Made by a program: the position numbers and the translations under genes
The notes under the pieces: generated by a model
The model's database searches: none
What the model saw: only the letters and a program-made list of their open reading frames with translations
What the model was told of the DNA's origin: nothing
Part shown: in pieces, positions 24,922 through 34,431 of the stretch
Layout: each line of letters begins with the position of its first letter
Position numbering within the stretch: position 1 is the stretch's first letter
From: Bordetella parapertussis
GTDB taxonomy: Bacteria > Pseudomonadota > Gammaproteobacteria > Burkholderiales > SG8-41
Assembly (NCBI GenBank): GCA_945906815.1
Contig: CAMDRT010000039.1
Coordinates: 1 to 41,727 of the forward strand
Direction of reading: 5' to 3'
DNA: 41,727 nt

Positions 24922-25034
24922 AAATAATGACGCGAACGCAGCCTATTTCTATTATCTGTTTAGCATGGATCAGAACGCATTACAAGAAATAATGACGCGG
25001 GCGCAGCCTCTTGCTATTACCTTTTTAGCATAGA
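24922..25034. repeat. Imperfect direct repeat duplicating the 3' end of the aminopeptidase gene
   Basis: Two 48-base copies at 24922-24969 and 24987-25034 share AAATAATGACGCG, GCGCAGCCT (first copy ACGCAGCCT) and TTTAGCAT. The second copy covers the last codons and stop of the M17 aminopeptidase gene (Ser-Met-Leu-Lys-Arg-stop, minus strand). The first copy would encode Ser-Met-Leu-Asn-Arg-stop. So the gene end and its downstream flank look tandemly duplicated. The repeat occupies most of the gap before the cytochrome operon, where its promoter should lie. Confidence 0.7.
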
Positions 25035-26483
25035 CAACAGCGCCACACCCCATCCCACGCCAAAACCGGTGGCATCCGTCCCTACCGCACCCAAACCGCC
25101 TTTACAGCTATGCGCCGACAAATCGACGTGTATCCATGGTCGCTTCTCGGTAAAACGCTGCAGCAGCCGTGCCGCAAGAATATGATCCGCCTCACCCTCC
25201 AGAGTGCATTGCTTGACATCGGCGATCGTGCTGTCCAGTGCACTGTCGTAATCGTCGTCCATCGGAAACGCGCACACGCGCTCGCCAGATACCACACCCG
25301 CCGCCAGCGCATCACGCGCCAGTGTTTCGCTGCTGGCGAAGATGCCGCTATAGCGCGAACCCAGTGCCACGTGCATGCTGCCGGTAAGGGTTGCGAAATC
25401 CACCATCACATCGGGCTTATTGGGCTTGGCGCGCGCGGCCAGCGTCAGCGTGTCGCACAATACCATGCGTCCTTCGGCGTCGGTGTGAACAATTTCGATG
25501 GTGGTGCCGTTCAACGCGGTGATGACTTCATTCTGCTTGTAGGCGCGCGGACTCAAATGGTTTTGCGCCAGCGCCATCCAGCAATCGATGTTCACCGCGA
25601 GCTTCGCGCGCGTCGCCGCCAGCAGTATGCCCAACGCCACCGCGGAACCATTCATGTCTTCGTGCATGCCCTGCATGTAACGTGCGGGCTTCAGGTTGTG
25701 GCCGCCGGTGTCAAAGCAAATGCCCTTGCCCACCAGCGCCACGGTTTTCTTCGCGTCCGCATGGCGATATTGCAGATGCACGATCGCCGCGTCGCGCGCG
25801 TCGCTGCCTTGCGCCACAGCGCAAAACGCACCGGCACCCATTTTTTTAAGCCGCTTGAAATCATATTCGACACGCCGCCAGCGGTGCTGGTTGGCCAGGG
25901 CTTTGAGGCGCTCGCGATAGGCCCCCGGCGTCAGTTCATTGGGCGGCAGCACCGTTAACTCGCGGCACAGCACATTACCCTCGGCTTGTGCGCGCAGCGC
26001 CATGAAACCGTCTTGCGCGCGCCAACCGTGTAGCACTATATTTCGTAAATTATTGTTTTTATTGTCTTTTTTTCTTTCGGGTAATTTCTCGCCATTGATC
26101 CACGTGGCATACACCGCCAGCGCTGCCGCGGCTTGGCATTGCGCCGCTACACCGTAAACCGCAATCACAATGGCGGCGGGGTTTTCATCCAGCAGCGGCC
26201 ACACTGCTTTTCGCATTGCGCTGTGCTGCTCGAATACCGATTGCGCGGCGTCGATCATCACCCACGCCACCAGCGCACCGCTGGGCGCGTTGGCGGTCAG
26301 CGGCGATGTGGCCAGATCGGTAAACTTCTTTTTGCGTCGCGCAAGAGTAGCCGTGAGCGTGGCAAGATACGGCGTGTGCGCGTCGGGCTTGGCGGTTTTG
26401 GGCAACACCACCAGCAGGTGCTTGGCGAATTTTTCCGCTGTGACGGACAGTGGCGCAGCATGTTGTTCGAGTTTGGCTAACAT
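25017..26483 (-). CDS. Leucyl aminopeptidase family (M17) metallopeptidase
   Basis: A 488-residue cytoplasmic aminopeptidase with two metal ions. The catalytic C-terminal domain starts at about 165 with LCRELTVLPPNELTP. Metal and catalytic residues are in place: Lys253 and Asp258 in VGKGICFDTGG, Asp276 in HEDMNGSA, and Asp335/Glu337 in HTDAEGR (His replaces the usual Asn). It would release N-terminal residues from peptides. The ATG at 26483 is preceded by AGGGAG at good spacing; an upstream in-frame codon at 26516 is rejected. The N-terminal domain is shorter and diverged from PepA. A duplicated copy of its 3' end follows the gene. Confidence 0.9.
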   Translation of the reverse strand: MLAKLEQHAAPLSVTAEKFAKHLLVVLPKTAKPDAHTPYLATLTATLARRKKKFTDLATSPLTANAPSGALVAWVMIDAAQSVFEQHSAMRKAVWPLLDENPAAIVIAVYGVAAQCQAAAALAVYATWINGEKLPERKKDNKNNNLRNIVLHGWRAQDGFMALRAQAEGNVLCRELTVLPPNELTPGAYRERLKALANQHRWRRVEYDFKRLKKMGAGAFCAVAQGSDARDAAIVHLQYRHADAKKTVALVGKGICFDTGGHNLKPARYMQGMHEDMNGSAVALGILLAATRAKLAVNIDCWMALAQNHLSPRAYKQNEVITALNGTTIEIVHTDAEGRMVLCDTLTLAARAKPNKPDVMVDFATLTGSMHVALGSRYSGIFASSETLARDALAAGVVSGERVCAFPMDDDYDSALDSTIADVKQCTLEGEADHILAARLLQRFTEKRPWIHVDLSAHSCKGGLGAVGTDATGFGVGWGVALLSMLKR

Positions 26484-26595
26484 CGACGCTCCCTGAGAGG
26501 CTTGGATTATAACCACAGCCTATACGCAGCACCGCTCACAGCGCCGCGCGGCGAAAAAATTAGGGATTGACGTTTTCCCTACGGCGCCGTGAACT

Positions 26596-26625
26596 TTGTG
26601 GTTATAGGGTGTTTGCGGTTAAAAT
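26596..26625 (+). promoter_or_regulatory. Candidate thyA promoter
   Basis: TTGTGG at 26596-26601 and TAAAAT at 26620-26625 are 18 bases apart, with a predicted transcript start about 20 bases before the thyA ATG. Moderate match to sigma-70 elements, by eye only. Confidence 0.4.
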
Positions 26626-26651
26626 CCAGATCTGATTTCGCCACAGAATTT

Positions 26652-27446
26652 ATGCGCCCCTACCTCGACCTGTTGCGCCACGTGCTAGACCACGGCACGC
26701 AAAAAAGCGACCGCACCGGCGTGGGCACGGTGAGCGTTTTTGGCGCGCAACTGCGCTTCGATCTCAATGCCGGATTTCCGCTGCTGACCACCAAAAGGGT
26801 GCACCTTAAATCGATCATTCATGAGCTGCTGTGGTTCCTGAAAGGCGACACCAACGTCAAGTACCTCAAGGACCATGGCGTATCCATCTGGAATGAGTGG
26901 GCGCGAGCCGACGGCGAACTGGGTCCGGTCTACGGTTATCAATGGCGTTCATGGCCCGCACCCGATGGCCGGCATATCGATCAGATCGCACAAGTGATCG
27001 AACTGCTGCATAAAAATCCCGCTTCGCGCCGCATCATAGTCTCGGCGTGGAACGTCGCCGACCTCGACAAAATGGCGTTGATGCCCTGCCACGCATTGTT
27101 CCAGTTCTATGTCGCTGACGGCAAGCTGTCGTGCCAGATGTATCAACGCAGCGCGGACATGTTTCTGGGCGTGCCGTTTAACATTGCGTCCTACGCCCTG
27201 CTCACCCTGATGGTGGCGCAGGTATGCGGACTGCAACCCGGTGATTTTGTGCATACCTTCGGCGACACCCATGTGTATAACAACCATTTCGCACAGGCGC
27301 GCGAACAGCTCGCCCGCACGCCGCGCGCACTACCGCTGATGAAACTCAATCCGGCGGTGACAAACATTCACGATTTCAAATACGAAGATTTCACGCTTCA
27401 CGGCTACGATCCGCATCCGCTGATCAAAGCGCCCATCGCGGTGTGA
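26652..27446 (+). CDS. thyA: Thymidylate synthase
   Basis: A 264-residue enzyme, the same length as E. coli ThyA, that methylates dUMP to dTMP using methylenetetrahydrofolate. The nucleophile Cys146 is in [10 protein letters not shown]. The phosphate-binding Arg21 is in KSDRTGVGT, with Arg126-Arg127 in [13 protein letters not shown]. The folate-binding end KAPIAV is intact. I start at the ATG at 26652 ([15 protein letters not shown]); the open frame extends 21 residues upstream without homology. It is followed by folA, the usual pairing, because ThyA produces dihydrofolate that DHFR recycles. Confidence 0.97.
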   Translation: MRPYLDLLRHVLDHGTQKSDRTGVGTVSVFGAQLRFDLNAGFPLLTTKRVHLKSIIHELLWFLKGDTNVKYLKDHGVSIWNEWARADGELGPVYGYQWRSWPAPDGRHIDQIAQVIELLHKNPASRRIIVSAWNVADLDKMALMPCHALFQFYVADGKLSCQMYQRSADMFLGVPFNIASYALLTLMVAQVCGLQPGDFVHTFGDTHVYNNHFAQAREQLARTPRALPLMKLNPAVTNIHDFKYEDFTLHGYDPHPLIKAPIAV

Positions 27447-27450
27447 TTTG

Positions 27451-27530
27451 TGAGGCGTGAGGCGTGAGCGGTGAGGGGAAAATCCAGGGGGCAAGCGACG
27501 GCTCGCGCCTCACGCCTCACGCCTCACGCC
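27451..27530. repeat. GCGTGAG heptamer inverted repeat between thyA and folA
   Basis: The left arm at 27451-27476 is TGAGGCGTGAGGCGTGAG followed by CGGTGAGG. The right arm at 27505-27530 is GCGCCTCACGCCTCACGCCT plus CACGCC. The arms are built from the same 7-base unit in opposite orientation and would form a strong hairpin around a 28-base loop. The left arm contains the only available folA start codon and its GAGG ribosome-binding site; the right arm is inside the reading frame. Confidence 0.8.
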
Positions 27531-28018
27531 TTTCTTTAATTGCGGCGATGGGTACGAATCGCGTCATCGGCGCCAACGGCGCAATGCCCTGGCGGCTGCC
27601 GGATGAACTGCAGTGGTTCAAGCGCATCACCATGGGCCATCACATCATCATGGGACGCAAGACCTGGGAATCGATTGGGCGTCTGCTGCCAGGGCGCACC
27701 ACGGTGATTGTGACACGGCAAAAAGACTACACCGTGCCCGGCGCTATCACCGTGAATTCATTGCAGGAGGCCCTTGCGCGCTGTGCCAACGACAATGAAA
27801 TTTTCGTGGTGGGCGGCGGCGAGTTGTATGGCGAGGCGCTGCCCAAGGCGGACAGGCTTTATCTCACCGTGGTGGATGCCGCGCCCGCAGGCGACACGCT
27901 GATGCCGCAGATCAATCCGGGCGAGTGGCGCGAGCTGTCAGCGGAAAATCACGCCGCTGACGAAAAACACGCACACGCCTACCGCTTGGGCGTGCTTGAG
28001 CGTCTGCGTGCAGGGTAA
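27464..28018 (+). CDS. folA: Dihydrofolate reductase
   Basis: A cytoplasmic NADPH-dependent enzyme reducing dihydrofolate to tetrahydrofolate. The core begins LSLIAAMGTNRVIGANGAMPW, with the catalytic acid in LPDELQWFKRIT (Asp). It continues through GRKTWESIG and the NADPH-binding VVGGGELYGEAL. Homologues start right before LIAAM, but no start codon exists there: a TGA lies just upstream, and the only in-frame starts are the GTG at 27464 (184 residues) or an internal ATG that would remove the first beta strand. The GTG start gives about 22 extra N-terminal residues encoded by the heptamer repeat (MSGEGKIQGASDG...). A GAGG lies 8 bases before it. The gene begins 17 bases after thyA and is probably cotranscribed. 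Confidence 0.92.
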   Translation: MSGEGKIQGASDGSRLTPHASRLSLIAAMGTNRVIGANGAMPWRLPDELQWFKRITMGHHIIMGRKTWESIGRLLPGRTTVIVTRQKDYTVPGAITVNSLQEALARCANDNEIFVVGGGELYGEALPKADRLYLTVVDAAPAGDTLMPQINPGEWRELSAENHAADEKHAHAYRLGVLERLRAG

Positions 28019-28027
28019 CGCGGCGCC

Positions 28028-30274
28028 TTATTTGACCGCCACCACGCAATCGACGGAATAACGCAACACCTTATCCCCGTTTTCCTTGACCAGTCCGTGA
28101 ATGTCGGTCTCGAAACCGGGAAATTTCTGGTTAAAATCGCGCGCGAATTTTAAAAAGCGCACGATGGTGGCGTTAAAGCGTTCACCGGGTATCAGCAAGG
28201 GTATGCCCGGCGGGTAAGGCGTGAGCAACGAACTCGTCACCCGGCCTTCAAGATTGTCGATCTCCACCCGCTCGATTTCGCGGTGCGCCATGCGCGACCA
28301 CGCTTCGGCCGGCGGCATCGCGGGTTGCATGTCCGACAAATACATTTCGGTGGTAAGCCGTGCCACGTCGTTGGCCTTATACACCTCGTGAATCTGATCA
28401 CACAAATCGCGCAAGCCGGTCTTTTCGTATTGCGGATACTTGGCCACGAAATCCGGCAGCAGGCGCCACAGCGGCTTGTTGCCTGCGTAGTCGTCCTTGA
28501 ACTGCTGCAATTCCGTGACCAGTGTGTTCCAGCGGCCCTTGGTAATACCGATGGTGAACATGATGAAAAAAGAATAGAGAGCGGTCTTCTCGACAATAAT
28601 ACCGTTCTCGGCGAGATACTTGGTCACTACCGCCGCGGGTATGCCGGTCCTAGCAAAACGGCCGGTGACATCCAGCCCCGGCGTGATCACCGTGGACTTG
28701 ATCGGGTCGAGCATGTTGAAGCCCGGCGCGAGATCGCCAAAACCGTGCCAGCGCTCGTGGGCGCGCAGCATCCAGTCGTCACGGTTGCCGATGCCTTCGG
28801 CGGCGAGCCGCTCCGGCCCCCACACCTTGAACCACCAGTCCTTGCCGAATTCGGCGTCGATCTTGCGCATGGCGCGACGAAAGTCCAGCGCTTCGAGTAT
28901 CGATTCTTCCACCAGCGCCGAGCCGCCGGGCAGCTCCATCATTGCCGCCGCCACGTCGCACGAGGCGATGATCGCGTACTGCGGCGAAGTGGATGTGTGC
29001 ATCAGATACGCTTCATTGAAGGTGTGCTGATCGAGTTTGCGTTTTTGGCTGTCCTGCACCAGGATTTGCGAGGCCTGCGACAAACCCGCCAATAACTTGT
29101 GCGTGGATTGCGTGGAAAACACCATCGATTCCTTGCACAGCGGCCGCTCGCGACCGATGGCATGCATGCCCTTGTAAAACTCGTGAAACGTGGCGTGCGG
29201 CAGCCACGCCTCGTCAAAGTGCAGGGTATCGACATGACCGTCGAGCATATCTTTTAACGTGTCCACGTTGTAAACAATGCCGTCATACGTGCTTTGGGTG
29301 AGGGTCAACACCCGCGGCTTGGTGGTGGCTTTGCTGGCAAACGGATGCGCCTTGATTTTTTTCTCGATGTTTTCCCACTTGAATTCATCCAGCGGAATCG
29401 GACCGATGATGCCGAAGTGATTGCGCGTGGGCATCAGGAACACCGGAATCGCGCCGGTCATGGTGATCGCGTGCAAAATCGACACGTGGCAGTTACGGTC
29501 AACAATCACCACGTCACCCGGCGCCACCGTCGAATGCCACACAATTTTGTTCGAGGTGGAAGTGCCGTTGGTAACAAAAAACAGGTGGTCGCAATTAAAA
29601 ATGCGCGCGGCGTTGCGCTCGGAGGCCGCCACCGGGCCCGAGTGATCGAGCAACTGGCCGAGTTCGTCTACCGCATTGCACACGTCGGCGCGCAGCATGT
29701 TTTCGCCGAAAAACTGATGAAACATGTGGCCCACCGGGCTTTTCAAAAACGCCACACCGCCCGAATGTCCCGGACAGTGCCACGAGTACGAGCCGTCCTG
29801 CGCGTAATGCGTCAGCGCACGAAAAAATGGCGGCGCCAGGCCATCGAGGTAGGAACGCGTCTCGCGTACGATGTAGCGCGCGACGAACTCCGGCGTGTCC
29901 TCGAACATGTGAATAAAGCCGTGCAGTTCGCGCAGCACATCGTTCGGGATGTGACGCGAGGTTTTGGTTTCGCCGTACAGAAAAATCGGGATATCGGCAT
30001 TGCGAAAACGGATTTCTTCGACAAAACCACGCAACCCGGCAATGGTGGCGACGGCTTGCTCGGCCAGAAACTCCTCATCGTCCACCGATAGAATAAACGC
30101 CGAGGCACGGCTTTGCTGCTGTGCGAACGACGACAGGTCGCCGTAGCTGGTGACGCCGAGCACTTCCAGCCCCTCTTCCTCGATGGCTTTGGCCAGCGCA
30201 CGAATGCCGAGGCCGCTCACGTTTTCGGAGCGGAAATCCTCATCGATGATGATGACGGGAAAGCGAAATTTCAT
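28028..30274 (-). CDS. Orn/Lys/Arg decarboxylase (PLP-dependent, inducible-type)
   Basis: A 748-residue fold-type-I PLP enzyme of the biodegradative arginine/lysine/ornithine decarboxylase family. The N-terminal receiver-like wing domain (FPVIIIDEDF to about 130) is followed by the PLP domain with SWHCPGHSGG, FVTNGTSTSNKIV, HFDEAWLPHATF, and the Schiff-base Lys393 in FSTQSTHKLLAGLSQ. It would decarboxylate a basic amino acid to a polyamine or diamine, helping acid resistance or polyamine synthesis. I use the ATG at 30274 (MKFRFPVIII), preceded by GGGAGA; an upstream in-frame codon adds 11 odd residues. No amino acid/amine antiporter gene is adjacent. Arginine versus lysine versus ornithine cannot be fixed by eye. 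Confidence 0.92.
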   Translation of the reverse strand: MKFRFPVIIIDEDFRSENVSGLGIRALAKAIEEEGLEVLGVTSYGDLSSFAQQQSRASAFILSVDDEEFLAEQAVATIAGLRGFVEEIRFRNADIPIFLYGETKTSRHIPNDVLRELHGFIHMFEDTPEFVARYIVRETRSYLDGLAPPFFRALTHYAQDGSYSWHCPGHSGGVAFLKSPVGHMFHQFFGENMLRADVCNAVDELGQLLDHSGPVAASERNAARIFNCDHLFFVTNGTSTSNKIVWHSTVAPGDVVIVDRNCHVSILHAITMTGAIPVFLMPTRNHFGIIGPIPLDEFKWENIEKKIKAHPFASKATTKPRVLTLTQSTYDGIVYNVDTLKDMLDGHVDTLHFDEAWLPHATFHEFYKGMHAIGRERPLCKESMVFSTQSTHKLLAGLSQASQILVQDSQKRKLDQHTFNEAYLMHTSTSPQYAIIASCDVAAAMMELPGGSALVEESILEALDFRRAMRKIDAEFGKDWWFKVWGPERLAAEGIGNRDDWMLRAHERWHGFGDLAPGFNMLDPIKSTVITPGLDVTGRFARTGIPAAVVTKYLAENGIIVEKTALYSFFIMFTIGITKGRWNTLVTELQQFKDDYAGNKPLWRLLPDFVAKYPQYEKTGLRDLCDQIHEVYKANDVARLTTEMYLSDMQPAMPPAEAWSRMAHREIERVEIDNLEGRVTSSLLTPYPPGIPLLIPGERFNATIVRFLKFARDFNQKFPGFETDIHGLVKENGDKVLRYSVDCVVAVK

Positions 30275-30404
30275 GCGTTTCTCCCGGCCGCTGGAGCATA
30301 CGGCCAATGCGGCGGATTATAAGGCGCGACCATCAGAAAAACGCACACGGCATCAAGCTTTTTTGCCCGCCGCAGCGACGCCGCCACCCTTCACTCTTCA
30401 CGCC

Positions 30405-31493
30405 CTAAGTATTCTGCACCACGATCTTCGGAAATGCCGACGAGTGGTCCTGCTGCTTGTCGGCAATTTTGACCGCTACGCGACGCGCGATTTGTTTGTA
30501 GATTTGCGCCGCGCGACAGTCCGGATCGGCCACCACGGTGGGCATGCCGGAGTCGGCTTGCTCACGAATACGAATGTCCAGCGGCAACGAGCCCAGCAAT
30601 TCAAGGTCATAATCCTTGCCCATCCTGGCGCCGCCACCTTCGCCGAAAATACGCTCTTCGTGGCCGCAATTCGAGCACACGTGCAGCGACATGTTTTCCA
30701 CGATGCCGAGTATGGGAATGCTCACCTTCTCGAACATTTTAAAACCTTTGCGCGCGTCGATCAGTGCAATATCCTGCGGCGTGGTGACGATAATCGCACC
30801 GGTCACCGGCACGCGCTGCGCCAGCGTCAACTGGATGTCGCCGGTGCCCGGCGGCAGATCGACGATCAGGTAATCCACATCGCGCCATTTGGTTTCGTTG
30901 AGCAGTTGCTCCAGCGCCTGCGTCACCATCGGGCCGCGCCACACCATCGGCGTTTCGATATCGATCATGAATCCGATCGACATAGCCTGTATGCCGTGGC
31001 CTTCCATCGGCTCCAGCGACTTGTTGTCCTTGCTCACCGGCTTACCTTTGATGCCCAGCATCATCGGCTGTGACGGGCCGTATATGTCAGCGTCGAGCAC
31101 GCCCACGTTTGCGCCCTCGGCCGCCAGTGCCAGTGCCAGGTTGACGGCGGTGGTGCTCTTGCCCACGCCACCTTTGCCCGAAGCCACCGCGATGATGTTT
31201 TTCACGCCGGGAACGAGCTTCACGCCGCGCTGCACCGCGTGCTTGATGATATTCATGCTGACGTTGACGCTGACGTTGCCCACACCCGGCAACGTTCTCA
31301 GCTTGGCAGTGATCTCGTCGCGTAGCGGCGCCAGTTGGCTTTTCGCCGGATAACCCAGTTGCACATCGAGCGACACATTGTCGCCGTCCACCTTGATGTT
31401 GCGCACGGACTTACTGCTCACGTAATCCTTGTGCGTATTGGGATCGACGAGGGTTTGCAGCGCGTCTTTGACTTGTTGTTCGGTGATGGGCAT
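30405..31493 (-). CDS. apbC: Iron-sulfur cluster carrier protein, Mrp/ApbC family
   Basis: A 362-residue P-loop ATPase of the MinD/Mrp family that carries [4Fe-4S] clusters to apoproteins. The N-terminal MIP18/DUF59-like domain is at about 1-85. The deviant Walker A GKGGVGKST is near 110 and the cluster-binding CSNCG at about 280. Such a carrier fits the large Fe-S load encoded nearby, although it is a housekeeping gene. It is divergent from metG across about 140 bases; TACAAT-like hexamers on both strands (minus-strand at 31536-31541, plus-strand at 31597-31602) could be -10 elements, both with weak -35 regions. Confidence 0.94.
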   Translation of the reverse strand: MPITEQQVKDALQTLVDPNTHKDYVSSKSVRNIKVDGDNVSLDVQLGYPAKSQLAPLRDEITAKLRTLPGVGNVSVNVSMNIIKHAVQRGVKLVPGVKNIIAVASGKGGVGKSTTAVNLALALAAEGANVGVLDADIYGPSQPMMLGIKGKPVSKDNKSLEPMEGHGIQAMSIGFMIDIETPMVWRGPMVTQALEQLLNETKWRDVDYLIVDLPPGTGDIQLTLAQRVPVTGAIIVTTPQDIALIDARKGFKMFEKVSIPILGIVENMSLHVCSNCGHEERIFGEGGGARMGKDYDLELLGSLPLDIRIREQADSGMPTVVADPDCRAAQIYKQIARRVAVKIADKQQDHSSAFPKIVVQNT

Positions 31494-31634
31494 GGGAATA
31501 GCGTCCGATTCGCGGTGGGCTGTAGTGAGGGCGGAATTGTAATGAGATTTGCCGGGTAAGTGTGATTTACAGTGGGGGAATAAGTGCTGGATTTGTTACA
31601 ATTCAGGTCTTTCGCAGCGGTTTCGCAACAGCCC

Positions 31635-33884
31635 ATGACCCAGCGCCGCCTCCTGGTAACGTCTGCCCTTCCTTACGCCAACGGTGCAATACACCTTGGC
31701 CACCTGGTCGAGTACATCCAGACCGATATCTGGGTGCGCTTTCAGCGCATGCAAGGTCACGAAATTCATTTCGTCGGCGCCGACGATACCCACGGTACGC
31801 CGGTCATGCTGCGCGCGGACGCCGAAGGCATCACGCCCAAGCAGTTAATCGACAGCGTTTGGCACGAACACAAGCGCGACTTCGATGGTTTCCGCGTGAG
31901 CTTCGATAATTTCTACACCACCGATTCCCCGGAAAATGAAGCGCTGTGCAGCGATATTTACGGCAAGTTGAAAGCAGCCGATTTGATCGCCACCCGCTCG
32001 GTCGAACAGTTCTACGACCCGGTGAAGCAGATGTTCCTGCCCGACCGCTACATCAAAGGCGCATGCCCCAAATGCAGCGCCAAGGATCAATACGGCGACT
32101 CGTGTGAAGTGTGCGGGGCAACCTACGTACCCACCGATTTACAGAACGCCTATTCAACCGTCTCCGGCGCAGCACCCGTGCGCAAGGCATCCGAGCATTA
32201 TTTCTTCAAACTGTCGGACCAGCGCTGCGAAGAATTCTTGCGCGCATTCACGCAGGACTCGGCGCAACTGCAACCCGAAGCCGCCAACAAGATGAAAGAG
32301 TGGTTGGGTGAAGCAGGCGAGTCGAAACTTTCCGACTGGGACATCTCGCGCGATGCGCCTTACTTCGGCTTTGCGATTCCGGGCACCGGCGGTAAGAAGT
32401 TTTTCTACGTCTGGCTGGACGCGCCGGTGGGCTATTTCGCCAGCTTCCTGAATTATGTTGAAAAACAAAAGCTAACGGGAACCGTTATCGATGCCGATGC
32501 GTTTCTCAAGCCCGGCAGCAACACCGAGTTAGTACACTTCATTGGCAAGGACATCCTCTACTTTCACGCACTGTTCTGGCCGGCCATGCTCAAGAATGCC
32601 GGCTATCGCACGCCGACGAAAATATACGCCCACGGCTTTTTGACGGTGAACGGCGAAAAAATGTCCAAGTCGCGGGGCACGTTCATCACCGCCGAAAGTT
32701 ATTTGAAGCAGGGGTTGAATCCGGAGTGGCTACGCTACTATTACGCAGCGAAATTGAATTCAACGCTGGAAGACATCGACCTCAACCTTGATGATTTTGT
32801 GGCGCGGGTGAACAGTGATCTGGTGGGGAAGTATGTGAATATTGCGAGCCGCGCATCCAGCTTCTTGGCCAAGTATTTTGACGGCAAACTGATGGCCGCT
32901 TCGCAGCGCCTGGCTCACACGCATGCCGGCATCCTGGACGCGACCGAGATCGAAACTTCTGTTGCCGCGGCCTATGAGCAACGCGAATTCGGCAAGGCTA
33001 GCCGCTTGATCATGACCTATGCCGATGCCGTCAATCAGTACTTCGACGCGCACAAGCCGTGGGAACTCGCAAAAACCAATCCTTCAGACCCGCTGTTACA
33101 CGAGGTATGCAGCGAATGCATAGCTGCCTTTCATCGTCTCACAATTCTCTTAAAGCCCATCCTTCCGAATCTTGCCCAACAAGCTGAGGCATTTCTTGGC
33201 GCAAGCAACCTCAGTTGGAAGGATCTTGCTAAACGACCGACCGCAATATCGCAGTACAAACACTTGATGATCCGTATCGATCGCAAGCAGATCGACGCTT
33301 TAATCGAAGCCAACAAGGAAAACCTGCAGGCCATCAAACCCGCTACCCGCGTTGCGCTCCCCAGCCTTGCTCCCGGTGGGCGCACGGAGCAGGTCAGCGG
33401 TTCTTCCAGCGATGTGTCACAAGGGCGCGGTGTGCTCCCTGCTCCCGCCGGGGGAGAGGGGAAAAGTACTGGCGCTGATGCGCATATCACGAAACCACTT
33501 CCCTCACCCCTTACCCCTCTCCCGGGGGGAGAGGGGAAAAGTACTGGCGCTGATGCGCATATCACGATTGACGACTTCGCCAAGGTGGATTTGCGCATCG
33601 CAAAAATCGTAAATGCAGAACATGTCGAAGGCGCCGACAAACTGCTCAAGCTCACGCTTGATGTGGGCGCGCTGGGCACGCGTCAGGTATTCGCTGGCAT
33701 CAAGTCGGCGTACGATCCGGCTACGCTCGTGGGCAGGCTCACGGTGGTGGTCGCCAATCTCGCACCACGCAAAATGAAGTTCGGTCTGTCGGAGGGCATG
33801 GTGCTGGCCGCCAGCGGCGATACGCCCGGAATATTTCTCCTGTCGCCCGACAACGGTGCGCAGCCCGGCATGAAGGTGAAATAA
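31635..33884 (+). CDS. metG: Methionyl-tRNA synthetase with in-frame repeat insertion
   Basis: A 749-residue class I synthetase charging tRNA-Met. HLGH is at 20-23, the zinc-binding CPKC...CEVC at about 144-161 and KMSKS near 342. The anticodon-binding domain ends around 565 and the C-terminal EMAP/Trbp-type tRNA-binding domain begins at [14 protein letters not shown]. Between them, residues about 569-644 are a low-complexity linker with [14 protein letters not shown] twice, 25 codons apart, which explains the length above the usual 670-700. The insertion keeps the frame. The start is the ATG at 31635 ([17 protein letters not shown]); 17 in-frame residues upstream lack homology. Confidence 0.95.
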   Translation: MTQRRLLVTSALPYANGAIHLGHLVEYIQTDIWVRFQRMQGHEIHFVGADDTHGTPVMLRADAEGITPKQLIDSVWHEHKRDFDGFRVSFDNFYTTDSPENEALCSDIYGKLKAADLIATRSVEQFYDPVKQMFLPDRYIKGACPKCSAKDQYGDSCEVCGATYVPTDLQNAYSTVSGAAPVRKASEHYFFKLSDQRCEEFLRAFTQDSAQLQPEAANKMKEWLGEAGESKLSDWDISRDAPYFGFAIPGTGGKKFFYVWLDAPVGYFASFLNYVEKQKLTGTVIDADAFLKPGSNTELVHFIGKDILYFHALFWPAMLKNAGYRTPTKIYAHGFLTVNGEKMSKSRGTFITAESYLKQGLNPEWLRYYYAAKLNSTLEDIDLNLDDFVARVNSDLVGKYVNIASRASSFLAKYFDGKLMAASQRLAHTHAGILDATEIETSVAAAYEQREFGKASRLIMTYADAVNQYFDAHKPWELAKTNPSDPLLHEVCSECIAAFHRLTILLKPILPNLAQQAEAFLGASNLSWKDLAKRPTAISQYKHLMIRIDRKQIDALIEANKENLQAIKPATRVALPSLAPGGRTEQVSGSSSDVSQGRGVLPAPAGGEGKSTGADAHITKPLPSPLTPLPGGEGKSTGADAHITIDDFAKVDLRIAKIVNAEHVEGADKLLKLTLDVGALGTRQVFAGIKSAYDPATLVGRLTVVVANLAPRKMKFGLSEGMVLAASGDTPGIFLLSPDNGAQPGMKVK
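33450..33567. repeat. 43-bp direct repeat (75-bp period) inside metG
   Basis: Copies at 33450-33492 and 33525-33567 are identical, running from GGGGGAGAGGGG through AAAAGTACTGGCGCTGATGC to CATATCACGA. The period of 75 bases is a multiple of three. The stretch between them, CCCTCACCCC TTACCCCTCT, with CCCGGGGGGAGAGGGG forms a G/C-rich hairpin like intergenic repeats, suggesting an inserted repeat element that is now translated. Confidence 0.85.
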
Positions 33885-33914
33885 CGATCTCGACGACGGG
33901 TGTACTTTCTGTAG

Positions 33915-34430
33915 CTACCGCTTTTGAACGCTGATCGCCGTCAATATCCCCTGCATCAATGCCACCGGCGTCGGCGGACACCCCGGCACCGCCACATCCA
34001 CCGGAATCACGTTCGACACGCGACCGAGGCTGGCGTAGTTCTCGCCGAAGATGCCGCCACAACTGCCGCAATCGCCGATGGCCACCACCAGCTTGGGATC
34101 GGGCGTCGCCTCGTACGTGCGCTTTAACGCCACCGCCATGTTGCGCGATACCGGGCCGGTCACCAACAGCAGATCCGCATGGCGCGGGCTGGCGACGAAT
34201 TTGATGCCCAGGCCCTCGAGGTTGTAGTAGGGGCAGTTCAACTGGTTGATTTCCAGCTCGCAGCCGTTGCACGATCCGGCATCGACGTGGCGTATCGCCA
34301 ATGAACCATGAAAACGCGCGAGCACCGCCGCCTGTAATCGATCCCCTGTCACGCGCAGGGCGTCGTCGGGCAGCGGATAGGCTTCGGTCTTGATGCCGGT
34401 TTTGACGATCTGTTTGAGCAATGGAAACAT
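33915..34430 (-). CDS. hyfI: HyfI/NuoB-like small subunit of complex-I-like (Ehr) complex
   Basis: A 171-residue peripheral subunit homologous to NuoB and to the small subunit of group 4 hydrogenases. It binds one [4Fe-4S] cluster equivalent to N2, with Cys54 and Cys57 in SCNGCELE, Cys121 in IGDCGSCGG and Cys151 in PGCPPTP. The CxxC arrangement is of the hydrogenase type, not the adjacent Cys pair of NuoB. It would pass electrons to the large-subunit-like protein encoded just before it; the stop of that gene and this ATG are one base apart. Last gene of the operon. Confidence 0.9.
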   Translation of the reverse strand: MFPLLKQIVKTGIKTEAYPLPDDALRVTGDRLQAAVLARFHGSLAIRHVDAGSCNGCELEINQLNCPYYNLEGLGIKFVASPRHADLLLVTGPVSRNMAVALKRTYEATPDPKLVVAIGDCGSCGGIFGENYASLGRVSNVIPVDVAVPGCPPTPVALMQGILTAISVQKR

Positions 34431-34431
34431 G

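Noticed and set aside
27451..27530. CRISPR-like short repeats
   Set aside because: The units are 7-base heptamers in opposed arms with no spacers and no cas genes nearby.
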